Positions 25,647-39,245 of a stretch of DNA of 64,000 nucleotides are shown one piece after another. The notes under the pieces are model-generated. The model ran no database searches, was not told the origin of the DNA, and was given only the letters and a program-made list of their open reading frames with translations. The translations under genes and the position numbers were made by a program. This stretch comes from Isoetes taiwanensis (Eukaryota; Streptophyta; Lycopodiopsida; Isoetales; Isoetaceae): NCBI GenBank assembly GCA_021234155.1, contig JAJEKV010000161.1, positions 587,316-651,315 of the forward strand, given 5' to 3'. The stretch's first letter is position 1, and every line of letters begins with the position of its first letter.

Positions 25647-26123
25647 TCTAATTTAAAGAAATCAGATATTAGAAACATGAATCGGATATGTAACAACAGA
25701 TTTTGAGATGAATGTACTGTTATTGAAGGAACTATCCGAAACCGAAACTAGAATCATAGAAATTGAGATTCAATAAGTGCTTAATCTTGATGAATTTAAT
25801 CGCTACCGATCTAAGATAACTTAAAAGTACCTGAATGACGGAAATCGAGCAGCGAGTTGCAAGAATTAGTGGGAATTCTCGGGTTTGCGCGGCTTTGAAG
25901 AACCAAGATACAGGGGAAAATGGCGGGCCTGAATTTCGGCGGGGGAAAGTTTTTCAGACGACATAATTTTAGGGGGTTAGTTAAGTTAGTGGGCAATGAA
26001 AACGCCCCTAATGGCTGTTAGGGGAAAATCATCTCGCTGGGTAGGAGTTAAGTTTTCCTACTCTCACCCACCTCTCCCCCTCTCCCACCTCTCGTATTCA
26101 CTCTCGTATCGTCGATCATGTGG

Positions 26124-27274
26124 ACACCTTAAGTTTGTATACAAAGGAGAACAGGTGGATATTGTTGACACATACAAGTATTTGGGGATTCAAGTTGATA
26201 AGACTCCAAGCTGGAACCAGGCAGTTGAGCAGAGGGTGAATAGTGGTTTGAAGGCTCTGTATAGTATGCAGCGCAGGTGTGGAAAAGCAGAGATATGGAA
26301 TTTTGAAATGAAGAGAATGTTATATAAGGTGTTGGTGCAAATGGTGGTGCTATATGGATGCGAAGTATGGGCACCGGGTTTGGCGGAAGATACATGGAAA
26401 AAGGTGGAAAAAGATTCAGAAGAAGTTTTTCAGAACGGAGCTAGGTGTTAAAGCACAGACCCCATATGATATGATGTTGGTAGAATGTGGTATGATGCCA
26501 CTAGAGGCGGAGGCTTTATGTAGAACCTTGGAGTATATATGCAAGGTACGAGGGGACACCCATGGGGAGAGCTTGCCTAGAATTGCTATGGAGGTCACGA
26601 GTCAGAAAGGTTGGCACGCAGACATACAGGTGTGGATGAAAAAATGGGGGTTAGACAGCAGGGATTTATGCATGTATAATGGGGACATTAGAGCTTGGGT
26701 TCAAGAACAGGTGGCTACTAAATCGTGGAGCATTCCTGAAGTAAAGAAAGCATATTATAAACAATGTATAAACCCTCTCTTTCGGCATCCGAGATATTTA
26801 AAGGAAGGTATATCTCTCAAGTGTAGGCATGCCATCAGTAGGATGAGGCTCAGTTTACATAGGTTGGGGGTGGAGATGCGTAGATGGAGCAAGATCCCTC
26901 ATGAATGCAGGGTCTGTCGGTTGTGTGACATGGGCGAGGTGGAAGACGAGGGCCACGTCCTTCTGCGGTGCCCACAGTACTCCGACCTTCGACATAGACA
27001 TCATGTTAGTTGTAATGATTTGGTTACCCTTTTTGATCTTTCTGGAAATGTTATAGGTCATTTTATAATTGAAATACTGGAGCGGAGAGATAAGTTGTTG
27101 AAAAAGATAGGAGAAGAAGTAATAGAGAAAGAGGAGTGGGAGAGGTCTGATGCATTCCTTTCTGAGGGTGCATTAGAGGATATTTTCTACAATGTGCATG
27201 TATAGTTTTTGAACGTCTCATAGGCCTGGTAGTCTGCAGACGTATTAATACGATATTTCATTTCATTTCATTTC

Positions 27275-27278
<4 letters not shown>
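26124..27278 (+). mobile_element. LINE-7: 5'-truncated LINE in the right TIR of Harbinger-2
   Basis: Coding 26124-27205 with one shift in an A-rich stretch near 26405. It begins after the YADD motif (KFVYKGEQVDIVDTYKYLGI), then GCEVWAPGL, KAQTPYDMMLVECGMMPLE, ISRMRLSLHRLGVE and the zinc motif CRLCDMG...EDEGHVLLRC, ending DIFYNVHV. 3' stem-loop at 27215-27241 and an ATTTC tail follow. The junction removes the last 8 bp of the TIR. Confidence 0.85.
27215..27241 (+). other. LINE-7 3'-terminal stem-loop
   Basis: GTCT/AGAC outer stem and AGGCC/AGTCT inner stem (includes G-U type pairing). Confidence 0.6.
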
Positions 27279-27477
<199 letters not shown>

Positions 27478-28023
27478 AAGGTTGGCCACATGCACCATTA
27501 AATTTTATCTCCCACCGTATACGGTGAGAGATAGAAAAATATACGTATAGGTTTGAGAGACATCTAGAGATAATTATCTCTGGACCATTAACAATGGTAG
27601 TTACCTAATTGTTAGCCTTTTTTTCGTTCGTCGATGTCGGAAAATTTTTTAAGTCGGAAATTCTTCTAAGCCATCGATGCAAGCTTCGTCGACGGTACTA
27701 CAAGCTCTATTACCATTAAATAATTCTTCTATGCATTCTTCCTAAATTTCTTCAACGTTTTAAATCTTGGTGTAAGCTGTGTACTTCATTTTCAGTTAAC
27801 TTATACAAACGGATCCTTTGTTACTGTCATTTTGCTTCTAAGAGCTTTATCACTGGGGTTTGCACTGCAAAGACTTTGTATGGATCTCATTCAAATGAAC
27901 GAGCTTCTAGAAGAGGAAAACTTACATTCAGAGAATGGATTCTTGTTTAATGCATCCTCTACAATGATGCTTGCTGCATCTTCCACATTAAGAAATCTGA
28001 CCTGTAAAAATATGCACCGTAGT
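27478..28023 (+). mobile_element. Harbinger-3 remnant: left end and transposase N-terminus
   Basis: It follows a CT tract with GGTTGGCCACATGCACC, which matches the Harbinger TIR core TTGGCCACATG. The frame at 27832-28023 (LLRALSLGFALQRLCMDLI, then NGFLFNASSTMMLAAS) aligns with the transposase N-terminus of Harbinger-1/2 (LLRAITIGFAFQMIYMQLM, NGMFSRASSVLALAG). Everything further on is lost. It is more diverged than the other two. Confidence 0.7.
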
Positions 28024-28920
28024 TAAGAAATACTTGTTTGGCACTGTAGTTTGATGTTATCTTGGACTAGATTATCTTCTTACATATAAAATTATTGCCT
28101 CGACTTTCCGGTTCCAAATGTAAACAAAAAAATTCCAAAATCTCTACTTTTGAAACCAGAAAACAATTTCCGGCAGGCCGTCCCGAGGTTAAACTTGGCG
28201 GACTGGCTTCCCTGCACACAGCCTCCCACGGTTACTGTGTGGATGCGCCCACCCAGCTTATACCTTGAACGCTAACCCGTGCGCACCCCTGCGCCCAGTC
28301 TAAGCTTGGGAATCCCTTTGAGCCGCCTTAAAGAAACAGCCTGCCTCACGCTTGCCTTGTAGATACACCCACGCAAAGGAAGAAGAAGCGATATAAAACA
28401 TCAGGTACGTTGCCGTTCGAATTCGCAGAATATTATTTTAATTCATAGAGTAGTGAGTACCATGGAGATGATGCACTGCTGTGAATCCTAAAGCTACCAG
28501 AGATTTGTCAAGCCCTAGAACAAAATAATTTCGCAGCAGTATACTAGGACGATTTAAGGCTTCAACCCCCCTCAAAAATGTTCTGTTGAAGTAGCTGCAT
28601 TTAGTAGCAACAATTCCAGCCCTTTTATTGAAGAAGGGACGGGTTTCTGTACCAGCACCTCCAATTAACCCTGCACCGTTGCTTCATCCCTTGGCTCTAT
28701 ATTCTCAGATTTGCCCTTTCGATTTGAACCTGAGGGTTGGGACAAAGAACTGTCACCGAAACAGAGTTTTACAATTGCATATCATTCATAAACCGTGGCA
28801 GGGTCTGCAAATACATCGCGTTTTGCAGAAGAGCATTACATGGGGCATGCAAGCAATGGAAAAAAGAGGCGCTCTTCTGTCCAGGGAAGATTCCTGTCGG
28901 CTTCCCTGCCAGATCCAAGC
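28024..28920. other. No gene recognised
   Basis: Mixed-composition DNA. A stretch near 28425-28462 (GCAGAATATTATTTTAATTC..) has a diverged second copy near 30687-30720, so this and 30300-30750 share ancestry. Short ORFs have no recognisable domain. Confidence 0.5.
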
Positions 28921-29206
28921 CCAGAGTAGAATCGAAACGCGTTTCTATCAAATTAGGAACTTGTAGAAACCAACATGAACGGTACGTTAGGTACCAAAAA
29001 TAGAAACGCAAAAAAAAAAAAAAGGCCCACTAAAAGTTTGTTCTAAAAAGAACAAACCCTAAACCAGAGTAGAATCGAAACGCGTTTCTATCAAATTAGG
29101 AACTTGTAGAAACCAACATGAACGGTACGTTAGGTACCAAAAATAGAAACGCCAAAAAAAAAAAAAAAAAGGCCCACTAAAAGTTTGTTCTAAAAAGAAC
29201 AAACCC
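28921..29206. repeat. Tandem duplication, unit about 143 bp
   Basis: Unit starts CCAGAGTAGAATCGAAACGC (28921 and 29064). It contains a poly-A run of differing length and a perfect hairpin GTTTGTTCT-AAAA-AGAACAAAC. Confidence 0.9.
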
Positions 29207-30283
29207 TAAACGTGCAGCACTCCTATTTCGTCTCTTTCAAACCCTAAACGTGCAGCACTCCTTCTATTTCGTCTCTTTCAATAGCGCCGAATCTGCAACA
29301 GAATCGGATGGAGTGGTGCCACCAACAAAAACTAGTGGAGTTAGGATTGTGCAGTAGCTTTTGGCGCCATCCAGATGAAAGCCCAAGATAGTGGGACTGT
29401 GGGAGAAACAGAAATTTTAGAAGAGTGAATGATCTGAATTTGTAAGCACTATTTGAATTTGTAAGCAAGCTTTTTGAATTTTCAAGTTGCAGCAAGCAAG
29501 CATTTTGTAAGCAAGCGTTTGAATTTAATAGTTTCAAACTGAAATTCAGCATTTTGTAAGCAAGCATTTTGAGTTTAATAGTTTCAGACTGAAATTCAGC
29601 ATGTTTGTGTACAAGTATCAGCATGTTTGTATACAAGTTGCGTTTCTTAAGCATTGACGTTTCTTAAAAATTTTAGAAACTGTTAAAATCTGGTTTCTTA
29701 ACGAACAGTTTCTAATTGCGTTTCTTAAAAGTGTGCAACTATGCCCTAAACGTGCAGCACTCCTATTTCGTCTCTTTCAAACCCTAAACGTGCAGCACTC
29801 CTTCTATTTCGTCTCTTTCAATAGCGCCGAATCTGCAACAGAATCGGATGGAGTGGTGCCACCAACAAAAACTAGTGGAGTTAGGATTGTGCAGTAGCTT
29901 TTGGCGCCATCCAGATGAAAGCCCAAGATAGTGGGACTGTGGGAGAAACAGAAATTTTAGAAGAGTGAATGATCTGAATTTGTAAGCACTATTTGAATTT
30001 GTAAGCAAGCTTTTTGAATTTTCAAGTTGCAGCAAGCAAGCATTTTGTAAGCAAGCGTTTGAATTTAATAGTTTCAAACTGAAATTCAGCATTTTGTAAG
30101 CAAGCATTTTGAGTTTAATAGTTTTAGACTGAAATTCAGCATGTTTGTGTACAAGTATCAGTATGTTTGTATACAAGTTGCGTTTCTTAAGCATTGACGT
30201 TTCTTAAAAATTTTAGAAACTGTTAAAATCTGGTTTCTTAACGAACAGTTTCTAATTGCGTTTCTTAAAAGTGTGCAACTATG
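29204..30283. repeat. Tandem duplication, two 540-bp units
   Basis: Unit 1 29204-29743, unit 2 29744-30283, offset exactly 540 bp, with two differences seen in the first pass. Each unit holds a nested 40-bp repeat of CCCTAAACGTGCAGCACTCC. The minus-strand 136-aa ORFs in each unit have no recognisable domain and are probably chance. Confidence 0.95.
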
Positions 30284-31210
30284 TCCAAGCCTAGCGAGGA
30301 AAGAAAGTGGGCCGAGCTGTGGAGCAGCTTAAAAAATCGGGTTGGCTTTGGTTTAGTGCACGTTTAAATTATATTCTGTGGCCATAAAAACCATCGCCAG
30401 TTTGTGATTCACCTGAGTTAGCAAATTGGGTGAGTGATTTTGACAGAATCGGCAAATGGACTTCAGAGGTATTAACACTATCTGTAAACAGCAGGGGGAG
30501 TAGGGCCAGGGTGCAATTTCAATCTAAAACGGATTAACCCAGCTGTATCTATGTGGCAGAAGCGCTGCATTGTTTCGCCAGGAATTCCTTCATGGCACAG
30601 ATCCCGACCTTTGATTGTTCTGTTTTCCTGGTCGAATTCCATGCAACCCTGTTCACTTTCAAAATACGGCCTTGCCGTTGCAATTTGCAGAATGTTAGTT
30701 TAATTCATAGAGTGTGTGATTTGAAAAGCTTCCAGTTTCTCAGTGGTAGACAACGGTATTTTGAGCTAAAAGTAGATATAGGCTTCCATACTTTTCTCTC
30801 TTTATTGATTTTCGATTCTCTGTACTCCTTGAGCCTGGGGCCATTTCCGCAAAACGCATGGGCCCCCAGATTTGATATGCACAGTCTGCAAACAGCTACA
30901 AATGGCCTGCAAATACTTGATTTAAGGGCCATTAAAACTGGAACGCAGGGCCAGCCCACGTTGTTCGTGATCAGATAAATTTGTGAGCCTCCTGACTAAA
31001 GATGTGCATTCCAGCTGCAAATAATGTGTTTTTCCAGACAAAATTCTGAATTGTTATGGCCGAATCCATGACCCTTTTCAGCCAGATTTTAAATTTTCCA
31101 TCCCATATCCATATGCCTACGAACCCACCGAATCTATGTACTACGTTTGCAAAAAATCATTTGGTGGTTTTATCACTGATCTTATTTATGTCTTATTTAC
31201 CCAGACTACG

Positions 31211-33896
31211 ATGCCACAACAAAGCGCAATGTCTGAGGAGGGGAACAAGAAAAGAGGTCGTCCTAGGTACACATAATTTGAAAATGGCTTACACTCTATT
31301 CTGTATTAGATGGCTTAGACTGTATTCTGTATTAATTGAAGAATTCAATGCAAATCCGTAAATGAGCTAATTTGTCTTACAGCATGAAAAGCAGCCAAGC
31401 GCACGCAGGAGAAAAAGAATCAGAGAGTAGATTGAACCGTCGAGCTTATAAAAGACTATATAAACAGAAGAAAAAGAACGAAGCAGCCAACAATAATCTA
31501 TTGAATCTGCCAGGGGATCAATTAAAGATGAAAAGGTGATGCACGTAGATTCATATTTGTGACATGTGGCTCCTTTCTGATATACGTTGTTATGCTGCAA
31601 TCCAGGAAAATGCTTGAATCGGATATTCCTCAAAATGTACCAAGAAAAAGAGGCCGGCCCAGGTAAATTTTATTTTGCCATTTTACTTCTTCCCCATCAA
31701 AAGAACAGCTAATGCTTTATCTTTGGAAAACTTGATCATTGCCTTTAATACTTTTTTCCCCTTTTGTCTTGGCTCCCTCTGATAGCTTACACTATGTTGC
31801 AGTAAAAACAAAACTCAAAAAGATGAACACATTTCTATGAAGGAAGAAGCACCCGGGAATGACATAAATCGTCGAGTCTATCAAAGACAATATCAAAAGA
31901 AAAGAAGAGCCAAGTATGTTCCCTATACATCATTATCACTTTTAATAGATTAGCCTTCTCATTTTCATTTTTAAATATAAGTATTTGATGTTAAAATTAT
32001 TTTTGTAGGCATGATACACAGTCTAAACTAGAATTACCTGGTAGAGATGGGAAAACACAAAATACTGATCCATCAAGTAGTGTTAAACCCATGATAATCG
32101 AGAGCAGTGATACCAGGCACCCTAGCCCAGCCTTTTCCAATAGTTCCACAGGGATTGTACCGAGCAATGGAATCCCTGTGGAACAACAGAGCAGCATCAT
32201 TTCCAACTTACTTGCAGACTATCTAGATATGAGCTCTGCAGCATGTCATTGGCGACATCAAATTAGTATCATGCGGCTAAATCTCAAACCTGCAGGTTAT
32301 GAGCTCTTAAAATGGAGCAAAAGATGTCAAACATGTGGCATTGAACTTCTTGACTCTGAGAATCTTACATTTTGCTGCAATAATGGTCGTCGACTACTTC
32401 CGCCCCTAGAAAAGCTTCCTAGCACACTAGAGCATCTCTACTCAATACACGAATTTGGTACAAGTTCGCGTATCATCAATAACCTTTTCTGTTTCACGGC
32501 GCTTGGCGTCAAAGGAAACTTTGTAGATCTAAAGCTGCCAGCATGCGTTGCCATTATGGGACGAACATATCACTGTCTTTTGTCTGCAAATGAACCAAAC
32601 AGTACTCTTCATTGGTATATATACGATGAGACAAGACGATTCGAACTTGGTGATGAGATGCGCGTGCCATCACATTGGATTATGCAGGTTGCTACCACAT
32701 TAGATGCAATAAACCCATATGTCAAAGAGCTAAGAACTGTGAAAGAGCTGCTCCCATGCCCAGCAAAACTAACACTTGCTGACGCACCTGCATCGAATGA
32801 ATTTGCTGCAATTATCCATGCAAACAATAGCATCACAATAGAACCAAGATCTGCCATGGTGTGGATGCGAAGAGAGCACAGGCCAGTATTTATAAGCATT
32901 CTTGATCCTATGTATGAACCTCTTCAATACCCACTATTCTATCCGCATGGCACGCCTGGATGGCATCCAAGAAACGAGCATAAAATGTCCCAGATAGATT
33001 GGTATCGAACCAGACTGTTGCATGAGCCACGTTTCTTACAACTTGGCAGACTTTGCAATGAATACCTAGTCGACATGTATTCGAGAGTTGAGGAAGAGCG
33101 CCTTAACTACATCGCAACAGAAGGATATCGCCGAAACTTAGCACAACATGAAGAAGATTTCATCGATGATGAAGACGAAGACGCCCGCCAGGGAACATTG
33201 CCTGCGTCCTTCTTAGGATGTAGGAGATGGTGTTCTGTAAAAGTTGCAGACTCGTTAGCATTGTCGAGAGAATATGGAAAACCCAGCTTCTTTATAACGA
33301 TGACCACAAACCCTAATTGGCCAGAAATTAGATCCAAATTAGCACCCGGTCAAAATGCGTCAGATATTTCAACAATCGTGGTCAGATCATTCCATCAAAG
33401 ACTCCAGCATGCAAAAAGCGTCATTCGTAAACACTTTGGCCCTATATCTTACTTGATGCACGTAATTGAGTTCCAAAAACGTGGATTGCCGCATTCACAT
33501 ATTGTTACAAAGACAAAACATGAGCTTCCAATCAGTATGATCGACGATTTAATTTCAGCAGAGCTACCAACTGACGAGACACTCAGAGCACAAGTAGAAA
33601 AATATATGATCCATAATCATTCAAAGCGATGCCTCAAAGAAAATGGCCAATGTTGCTATGGCTACCCAAAGCCCATTAACCAAAAAACATACATTGATGA
33701 AAAGGGCTATGTGCAATACAGAAGGAGGACCGAAGCAGACATCAACGTCGTCCCTTACATGCCGTTCCTGTTAAGAGAAATGGATTGTCACGTGTATGCG
33801 GATGTTGCATCAACCGTACATATATTCGCATATCTTTACGGATATATATACAAAGGATTCGACACCACACGTTTCCATATCGAAACCAGCCGCAAG
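31211..33896 (+). mobile_element. Helitron Rep gene, five exons, truncated before the helicase
   Basis: My exon model: 31211-31266, 31383-31535, 31606-31662, 31803-31913, 32009-33896, all GT-AG with matching phase. The early exons code for AT-hook-like motifs (KKRGRPR, RKRGRPR) and repeated NRRAYKRLYK / NRRVYQRQYQ blocks. The last exon has the Helitron_like_N/Rep domain: a zinc-like CQTCG...CC, FYPHGTPGW, SFFITMTTNPNWPEI, the HUH motif GLPHSHI and the two-tyrosine motif YLYGYIYKG. Rep nicks DNA and starts rolling-circle transposition. A donor site (CGCAAG|GTATGT) ends the coding at 33896; no later exon follows, so the SF1 helicase part is absent here. Confidence 0.85.
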
Positions 33897-36800
33897 GTAT
33901 GTGCCTTCATCCCTTTACTTCACTTATTATTATTGAAATCTGAACGTCCTCATTGCTCTCAGGTTTAGGTTTTGTAACCTTCATCACCTGTAAATTCCCT
34001 GAGATTGCAGGGGTTTTTTATTTAAGGTGATTTTTGGGTGGCGTTCTTTTGGCGGCGCCGCCAACAGGGCATTTAGCATCGTATTCTCCATAGCCAGCAT
34101 TCAGGGCCAGCATTCGCCATAGCCAGGATTCGCCATAGCCGTGCTCAGCCTGCTCTGCCAACAGAGTTTTTGTAGGCGCAAGATCCGGCCAGATCCGGCA
34201 GATGGCTGCCATAGCCGGCCTGTTCTGTAGGGTTTTTTGTAACAAGTTTTCTAGTTTCTAACAGCGTCTGCTCCGCACAAGATCCGGGAGACGGCCGCCA
34301 TAGCCGGCCTGCTCTGCTCAAGCTTCGTCGGCCAAAGCATTCCCAGGGTTTTTTGTGGCTTGCATCTGCTCTGCATCTGGTTTTTGTGTTCTTCAACCGG
34401 TTTGCACAGATTTGCAGTGTTTTCAACAGATTTAGGATGGAATTGCAGGGGATTCTCCACTTTTTTGTGGCTTTGCATATACGAATACGAATCTGTCTGT
34501 TTAAGTGCCGGAAGGGATCTACAGAGGAGGCTAGGGAATTTTAGGATCTTGCAACGATTTTACATGGATCTGCAGGGGATTTACAGAGCCTTGCTGGATC
34601 CATCTTTGCATGAATCTTGGCGAAAACAGGGGATTTAGGGGGATAAGGGAATTTACAGGTGATGAAGGCCACGCCAGGGAAACTTCAGGTGATGAAGTTT
34701 CCCTCACACATTGTTAGCGCCCAAATAGCAATCTGGAGCTTCAGCTTCAACTTCAGGTAATTTTCTTAGTTCTTTTTTTGAAAGCGTGGCTTCAACCGGT
34801 TGAGAGAATGAGCATAAGACTTCATTCGGGCTTATGCTAGAAGCTTAGATACCTCTGTTTTTCAAGTCTGGCTAACTTTCTCCCTGCGTTGTATTCATTG
34901 GATTTTTTAAACGGCTGAGCAGTGGGGGCGGTGGATCTCTAACGGGTGAAGTTGTGGCAGTGCTTGGGTTTACGTTATGGCCGCCTTCCACAATACCTCT
35001 TAGGGTTTATGGTCCCTTGCACAATATCTGTTTGGGTTTTCGGTCTACAAGACGGCAAAATCGTATGCTGGGGGTTTCACCTGCAGCTTGGAGCTGAAAC
35101 TTTCCTCTTTGAGCCTGGAGCGACAAGGGCATCAAGAAGTAGAAAAATGAGGAGGTAGTTTTTCTGATTGAATTTTGTTGGATATTACAGGGAAAACAAT
35201 GAGACAAAAGATCTGAGATGAGTTTGCATTTCCAGGTTTAGCTTGAGGCAGCGAATTTTGTTAACCACGGCTCCAGACCATTTTTATTTCCATGTTGGGT
35301 TAAGACATCAAGTCCACAAAACTGAGCTCCTCTCTTTACAATTTTTTCTGCTAAAGTGATGATCCAGAGGCATTTTGCATTGAAAGAGGAGATTGAAATT
35401 CAGTAAGTCATTGCTTACATAGCGGATTTTTGGCCCGCTCACTTCGGATTTTGGCCTTCTTTCTCTTCTCTGGCCTTTTCATGTTCTTTTGCTTTCCGGC
35501 CCCTTCTTTAACGTCTTTGTTAACATAATTTGACGTTATGTTTTTCAGAGAGGGCAGCAGTTCAGCGATTTCCTCTTTCTCTTCGTTGTTCATTTTTCAG
35601 CCGACGTGCGAAATGCTTCACGATACAACATTTCATTCCGGTCGTTTCAAGGTAGAAATGCTCTATGATACAACATTTAAATTCTATTCCGGTTTGTCTC
35701 AAAGTAGAAGTTCTGGGGGTGTCAGGTTGTGATAAGCTTTTCTCAAGAAGCACCAAGGGCTATGAACAGGTACTCAGATATGAGGTCATGGTCTAGGGCT
35801 TCCTGTTTATCTAACTAAATTTCCACCTAAAGATTTGCTACAGAAAGGTGGATTGAGGCAGCATTTATTTCTTGCAGAACTTTGGAGCATTTGGGATTGC
35901 TACAGGGTACACTTTAGTTTAGAGGAAACTGTGTCTTGCTTTTTTCTCTTGAGCAAGCATAATTCAAATCTCAGGAGTTAGGGTTATTTCCTGAAAGTTG
36001 TTCTTGCACGATGTAACATATTTGATAATGGTGAAGTTACAATCCGTCTCTGATGCATCCATTCAGGCTGCATGAATTTCAAGTTACCCTGTTTAATCTA
36101 CTCAGCTTATTTCAGTCAACTGGTTTGGTTGGAGCGAGCAGATAAGGTGAGATTTATTTATCCATGCTTTGTATTATAGATCTAATATTGCTATTTCCTT
36201 GATAAGATAGTTCTTTCTTTTGGGGCAAGATAAGATAGATCGTTTTAATTCAAGCAACAATTTTTCTACTAAGCCTCAGTCTTTTAAAATTTAATGATCA
36301 TGTATTTCAGAATGCCAAGAGCTAAGTCTGAAGGTTTTCTCATGTCTATTGCAAGTCTAAAATATGTGGAGTTCTGATGTTTGGACTAATGCATTTACTC
36401 TAATACAAGTCTGCACATTTAACAACGTTCTTAAAATTTACCTTGCTGAAGTTTACTAGAATGTTGTTACTTTACCCCTTTTCCTTTGGTGTTTGAATAT
36501 AAACCTGAGTATTATAGACTTTAGTCTAAAAGTTTCCTCTGTTGTATCCAAGAAATGAATCAGCTGGAGTACTTGATTCCTACGAATACCACTCTAGCTC
36601 ATTGATTGCGGGGATAAAGGCTTTGTGGGCTTTGTGTGACATTTATTATAGATAAATCCTAGAAACCGTACTTCAGCAGCAACGACTCTTCAACAAATTT
36701 GGCTTATTCATATGAGCCCATCTCTTCCTAAGATCAATTTTGGCTGTAGTATGATCTCCATGGAAATGTGAAAAGTTGTTCTATTGTTGCTAATGTTTAG

Positions 36801-39245
36801 TGACAAGAACAGTCACTCCACGCCTTTAGCAATTAGAAATGGCTTCCAACAACTGGTTGGAATTATCTTTGTATAGTTAAAGTTTCTTTGTTGTTACTAC
36901 AAGTATGTTCATTTCCTTGGTACTTGGACATGTATTCTACTATGCACTCAATATAAAAGGTTTTCCCTCATGGGTTCATTCTTTGCACACATACAATTGG
37001 CAAGCTAAAGGATGTTATGGGAAGAGGGCTTGACTGTCATCATAACCAGATCTACTTTTTGCATAAAAGCCTGGTCTGGCCCTTTTTGCCTGGTGATAAT
37101 CAAACACTCTCTGCTAAGTTTTCACCCTTCAGGTTTGGCAGATTTAGATGAACCATTATTGTAGGACTTTCTCATTTTTAGTGGTTTATTGTGGCAATGA
37201 CAACATCATATATCGACATGCTGCTTATAGGTCTTTATTCAACAAGCAAACCAGCATGATTATTGCTGGCACCTATTTTCACTAGAAGCCCCTATGGTAT
37301 ACGTCACATAACATAAAAAACAATGGAAATGTGATTTGAAATAGACATTTTATGTATGTGATTATTCCCCTCAAGTCTTGCCTATGCTTTATATTAGGGT
37401 TTAAAGGCATTGACATGTGTCCCATATCAAAAGTACAATATTGACACACCCCTAGCTACTATGCCCTACATTATCATGTGTCTAGCATGGACACATGGCC
37501 CTATGAATTTGTCCATGGCCCTATGAATTTAAAAACCCATATATGCGTCTACATAGCCCGTCATGATCGTACTTCAGGTGCACAGCTGTTTGAGAGTTTG
37601 TCTACTGTGTTAATGCTTTCTAGGGCATTCTAGGGCTGTGAGGGACCTTTATTTCACTTTGGTTTATGGAATTATAAAGAACAATAGGTAGATCTCTAAC
37701 TACCGTAAGTAATGAAGTTCGTATTTCGTCCAATTTTTTTGAAGCATGCAGTGTAATTTCTTAAAAGATGAGTAATAGCTATGAGGGAAGATCCATTCTT
37801 ATTGTTTTGTATCAATTCGGCCCATTGTAGATGAATATAATAAGCTTAGCCTTTTTGGAACAATTAGTGTGACTTTAGAAAAACTAGATCCGACGCAGAA
37901 CCTCCTGAAAATCCATTAAATCTAGAGAACCTGTTCTAGAGGCTCATCTAGAGAACCTGGCTCTCAATAGCAGCCATAATCGACAAGATTCGAAGGACAT
38001 GAACTATAGATTGAAAATAGAAGTGCAATTGTTCTAAAACCTCCCAAGAAACATCATGCAAATCCATATTAAACGAAACCATTATACTTTTCCCATCCAT
38101 TAAAAAAACTATAAAAGATCTTTTTGCAAACCTTAATCTGCATATTTAAAAAAAACTGGCATTTCAGAACGACATATCTTTAACCTGAGAAATTCCTAGC
38201 ATGTAGGACTAGCATCGATGCTTTTGTGGGTTTTGCATGTAATATTTGACTTTCTCTTAGGAAAACAAAATCGAGCATACGAATTACAAATATGAATTTC
38301 ACATTTGAAAGGTTACCACACCAATTCTTAAATTGTTTAGCTTTGCACTTCACTCAAGTTTTTCCTATGCTTGATAGATTCTAAAGAGTTAACATTGTCA
38401 TTAGAGGCAATTTGAGATCTCATTTCATCCCCTTAAGAATCCTCCAATGGAATTGCTTCCCTCTATAAACTGCAATTAATGCAGCGCCAACAACTGCATA
38501 GCTTTCATTTTCCCCCATAACTTTTGATCCACTCGTTAAAATGTTGCGGCGTTTGTTGCATTAGATGCAGAATGATATGATCTTTCCAACGATATATGGT
38601 TATCATGTAATTCAATATGGTCATATGCGTTAACCTTAAAAAATATATTTATTTGCTTATTTCTTGTACATTCATATCATTAAAGCTCTATGAATGGGTT
38701 ATCAATGGATAGACCTTTAAAAGTCGAATCCATTGCTACAAAAAGTGTTTGAGTCGGAGTTCTGGATCAAAAGTTATAATGAAAAAATGATGCTACAGAA
38801 GTTAGTTGGAACTGCATTAATTATCGGCCGCCACATAATACTGGAATGAAATACACTGAAGCTCTTCTCTTATTGGACAGTTTAATAAGTTGACGTGGCA
38901 TTTTAAGCATCTTCTAATGGGACAAAATGTGATCTCATATTTCCTCTAATGTAAGAGAGTTGTATATACGTCAATGGTAATTGTACCATCCATATCGTCC
39001 AAAAAATGATATGATTCATTGTTTCAATGATGCATGTTATTTCAATCAAGTATGTAAATGTTAAATAATTAGAAAAGTAGCAACGTGGAAAATGTGGTTG
39101 GGAAATCATTTCGATTAAATCAAGAAGTTACCAACTTGCTTGGCTTACACATTTCTTTCAATGGGAGATGGACTTGAAACCACGTTTCTCAACATTGGAT
39201 TGGTTGTTATTACGTCTCCGGGAAGAGATTTGTATCACGTTGCAG
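33897..39245. other. About 5.3 kb without recognisable genes
   Basis: It lies between the Rep part and the helicase remnant of the Helitron. It has short direct repeats (CCATAGCC-type, 34070-34320; GATACAACATTT-type, 35620-35680) and AT-rich unique DNA. No ORF over about 95 aa and no domain seen. It could be captured DNA in the Helitron or a later insertion. Confidence 0.6.

Larger units (their letters stand above)
13182..26123. mobile_element. Harbinger-2: PIF/Harbinger element enlarged by nested insertions
   Basis: Left TIR at 13182-13202 is identical to that of Harbinger-1. Its right end (from about 25960) matches Harbinger-1 up to GTCGATCATGTGG (26111-26123), where LINE-7 sequence replaces the last 8 bp of the TIR. 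It carries a transposase (13371-14890), the minisatellite and a Myb-like ORF (24444-25646). The roughly 9 kb between them hold foreign DNA: inverted LINE-6, the LTR element inside it and a chimeric ORF. Confidence 0.85.

Noticed and set aside
29244-30194. Two minus-strand 136-aa ORFs, nearly identical
   Set aside because: They are the two halves of the 540-bp tandem duplication; composition is AAGC/TTTG-repeat-like with no domain.
30553-30978. 141-aa ORF upstream of the Helitron Rep gene
   Set aside because: Not in frame with the Rep exons and no domain; the region shares diverged repeats with 28.4 kb.
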